Source: SYOC01 sp050185455
GTDB lineage: Bacteria; Desulfobacterota; Binatia; Bin18
DNA length: 7,723 nucleotides
Assembly (NCBI GenBank): GCA_050185455.1
Contig: JBFWZL010000323.1
Coordinates: 1 to 7,723, forward strand
Reading direction: 5' to 3'
Below, piece by piece: positions 6,443-7,723 of this stretch; position 1 is the first letter of the stretch; every line of letters begins with the position of its first letter. The translations under genes were made by a program, and so were the position numbers. Below the pieces are notes generated by a model, which worked only from the letters and a program-made list of their open reading frames with translations, had not been told where the DNA came from and did no database searches.

Positions 6443-7564
6443 ATGCATATTGGATACGGAGCAGCGTTTCAAAACCCCGATAACGCTTTGTCGGACGCCG
6501 AAGTTTATCGTCAGGAAGTCCGGCTTGCCGAACTCGCGGAACCGCTAGGTTTCGATTCAGTCTGGTCAATCGAACATCACTTCGACGACTACACCATGTG
6601 CCCGGATGTCTTGCAGTTCTTGTCGTATATGGCCGGGAAAACCAGCCGTGTGCAGTTGGGCTCCATGGTCGTCGTCCTCCCTTGGCATGACCCGGTCCGC
6701 GTGGCCGAACAAGTGTCGTTGCTTGATCATCTTTCAAATGGCCGATTCATTCTGGGCATTGGTCGTGGATTAGCCAGGGTCGAATATGAAGGTTTCCGCC
6801 TTGATCAGAACGAGGGACGGAGCCGTTTTGTTGAATACGCCGAATTAATTCTGAATGCCTTAGAGACCGGATACATGGAAGGCGGGTTGGTGACCAACCA
6901 GCCGCGTCGTGAAATCCGGCCATTCCCCGCTCGTTCTTTCAAAGGCCGCACCTATGCTGCCGCTGTGTCGCCGGAATCCATGCCGATCATGGCGAAGCTC
7001 GGAGTCGGCGTGTTGGTGATCCCGCAGAAACCCTGGGACGCCGTAAAGCAAGATTTCGCAGTGTATCACAAAGTGTGGCGTGAAGTGAACGGTACGGAGC
7101 CACCGCAACCGTTGAGTGGCGGCTTCTTCTATGTCGACGAGGATAAGGCGCGGGCAGAGGATCGGGCGATGCACTGGATCACTAAGTACTATCACACCGC
7201 GATGAAACATTACGAAATGACTTCGGAGAAATTCGGCTCGCACAAGAGCTACGAGTTTTATAGCAATGTCGGTAAATTCATCGCGAAACATGGCATGGAT
7301 GGAGCAGCCGCCGACTTCGCCAAGTTGATGCCATGGGGCACTCCTGATCAGGTGCTGGAGAAGTTGCAGTTCATGAAAGACACCATCGACATGAACGGCG
7401 TCATGTGCAACTTCAGCTACGCTGGCATGCCCTTTGACGAAGCCGAACGTAGCATGCAGTGTTTTGTGAAACATGTCATGCCGGAACTCAAAAAGTGGAA
7501 AACCACACCCCTGCTGACAAACCCGGCGGAACTGAAGATGCCGGCGCCGGCAAAAGCAGCGTAA
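6443..7564 (+). CDS. Luciferase-like (LLM class) flavin-dependent oxidoreductase
   Basis: Predicted cytosolic flavin monooxygenase with the bacterial luciferase TIM-barrel fold. Such enzymes use reduced FMN (or F420 in some lineages) and O2, and their substrates range widely. From ATG 6443 the protein has 373 residues, typical of the family. Visible features are the first strand MHIGYGA, then LAELAEPLGFDSVWSIEHHF (28-47) with the conserved EHHF, QLGSMVVVLPWHDPVRVAEQ (71-90), LDHLSNGRFILGIGRG (94-109) with its glycine-rich flavin/phosphate-binding turn, and WGTPDQVLEKL (298-308) near the end. The C-terminus finishes in a flexible PAPAKAA tail. A second gene of the same superfamily starts 102 bases downstream, so the pair may act as subunits or on related substrates. 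The exact substrate cannot be given, and the choice between FMN and F420 is not settled by the sequence. Confidence 0.9.
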   Translation: MHIGYGAAFQNPDNALSDAEVYRQEVRLAELAEPLGFDSVWSIEHHFDDYTMCPDVLQFLSYMAGKTSRVQLGSMVVVLPWHDPVRVAEQVSLLDHLSNGRFILGIGRGLARVEYEGFRLDQNEGRSRFVEYAELILNALETGYMEGGLVTNQPRREIRPFPARSFKGRTYAAAVSPESMPIMAKLGVGVLVIPQKPWDAVKQDFAVYHKVWREVNGTEPPQPLSGGFFYVDEDKARAEDRAMHWITKYYHTAMKHYEMTSEKFGSHKSYEFYSNVGKFIAKHGMDGAAADFAKLMPWGTPDQVLEKLQFMKDTIDMNGVMCNFSYAGMPFDEAERSMQCFVKHVMPELKKWKTTPLLTNPAELKMPAPAKAA

Positions 7565-7571
7565 ACCCTAA

Positions 7572-7644
7572 GAGACTGGAGACTAGAGGCAGGAGACCAG
7601 TTTCCTGCCTCCCCACAAACCTCAAGTCCCTAGCCTCGAGTCTC
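7572..7644. repeat. Nested inverted repeat between the two oxidoreductase genes
   Basis: An inner perfect 9-base stem, GAGGCAGGA (7586-7594) with TCCTGCCTC (7603-7611), encloses an 8-base loop. An outer imperfect arm of 19 bases (7572-7590) pairs with 7626-7644 at 15 of 19 positions; the two arms share bases 7586-7590, so the inner and outer structures compete. No T run follows, so it is not a standard terminator. It resembles dispersed REP-like palindromes and may also tune read-through from the first gene to the second. Confidence 0.6.
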
Positions 7645-7666
7645 AGCTGGTAAAGGAGGGCCTCGT

Positions 7667-7723
7667 ATGAAATTCGGGATGCTGTATGAAATGGAAACCC
7701 CGCGGCCCTGGCATGCGCTGAGC
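7667..7723 (+). CDS. Start of a second luciferase-like oxidoreductase (partial)
   Basis: Only the first 19 codons lie in the window, and the gene continues beyond it. The residues MKFGMLYEMETPRPW match the start of LLM-class flavin oxidoreductases, in which a first beta strand (KFGxxYE) is followed by a PRPW-like turn. AAAGGAGGG at 7652-7660 lies six bases before the ATG, an excellent ribosome binding site. It is in the same direction as the preceding family member, 102 bases away. The family call rests on a very short segment. Confidence 0.65.
   Translation, partial: MKFGMLYEMETPRPWHALS

Noticed and set aside
6860..7474. A 204-codon - strand open frame inside the oxidoreductase
   Set aside because: It is fully antisense to a clear luciferase-like protein, has a skewed His-rich composition and resembles no family; it is a shadow of the coding strand.
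1..7723. CRISPR array, tRNA, rRNA, transposase or integrase
   Set aside because: No spaced direct repeats, clover-leaf sequences or DDE/tyrosine-recombinase motifs were seen on either strand; the degraded genes have no insertion sequence at their junctions.

Overview
The window looks like an accessory stretch of a chromosome from an uncultured, probably free-living bacterium of moderate G+C. Flavin-dependent luciferase-like oxidoreductases, a soluble epoxide hydrolase and VapC-type PIN toxins in a short span fit an environmental lineage with a large genome, but nothing here (no rRNA, no tRNA, no ribosomal protein) allows a phylum to be named. All genes that look intact are on the + strand except one short candidate gene.

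Left part (1-3825): a decayed defence and toxin-antitoxin island. It opens with an intact-looking VapC-like PIN ribonuclease (85-471) whose antitoxin is not visible. Next come the ruins of a type III-like restriction-modification pair. The methyltransferase gene (mod, 560-735) is reduced to its N-terminal end joined to what may be its last codons. The restriction/helicase gene (res, 732-2998) keeps most of its helicase core but has an in-frame stop near the start, no Walker A loop, and a frame-changing deletion before its C-terminal PD-(D/E)XK nuclease. A second TA module follows: a ribbon-helix-helix antitoxin (3150-3485) and a PIN toxin (3401-3825) whose start is separated from its catalytic body by an apparent 1-base deletion.

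Right part (3847-7723): metabolic and transport genes that look healthy. They are an epoxide-hydrolase-like alpha/beta hydrolase (3847-4815), an AmpG-like major facilitator permease (4887-6113), and two luciferase-like flavin monooxygenases (6443-7564, and one starting at 7667 and cut by the window edge). The two oxidoreductases are separated by a roughly 100-base spacer holding a nested inverted repeat. A possible 62-residue gene runs on the - strand (6105-6293) between the permease and the first oxidoreductase.

Taken together, the left half is best read as inactivated immunity or addiction cargo, in which restriction and modification were both lost while parts of the TA modules survive. The right half reads as small-molecule oxidation, hydrolysis and transport genes with no demonstrated shared pathway. 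I did not find convincing evidence of a new type of system. The most informative signal is the pattern of deletions in the mod-res pair.
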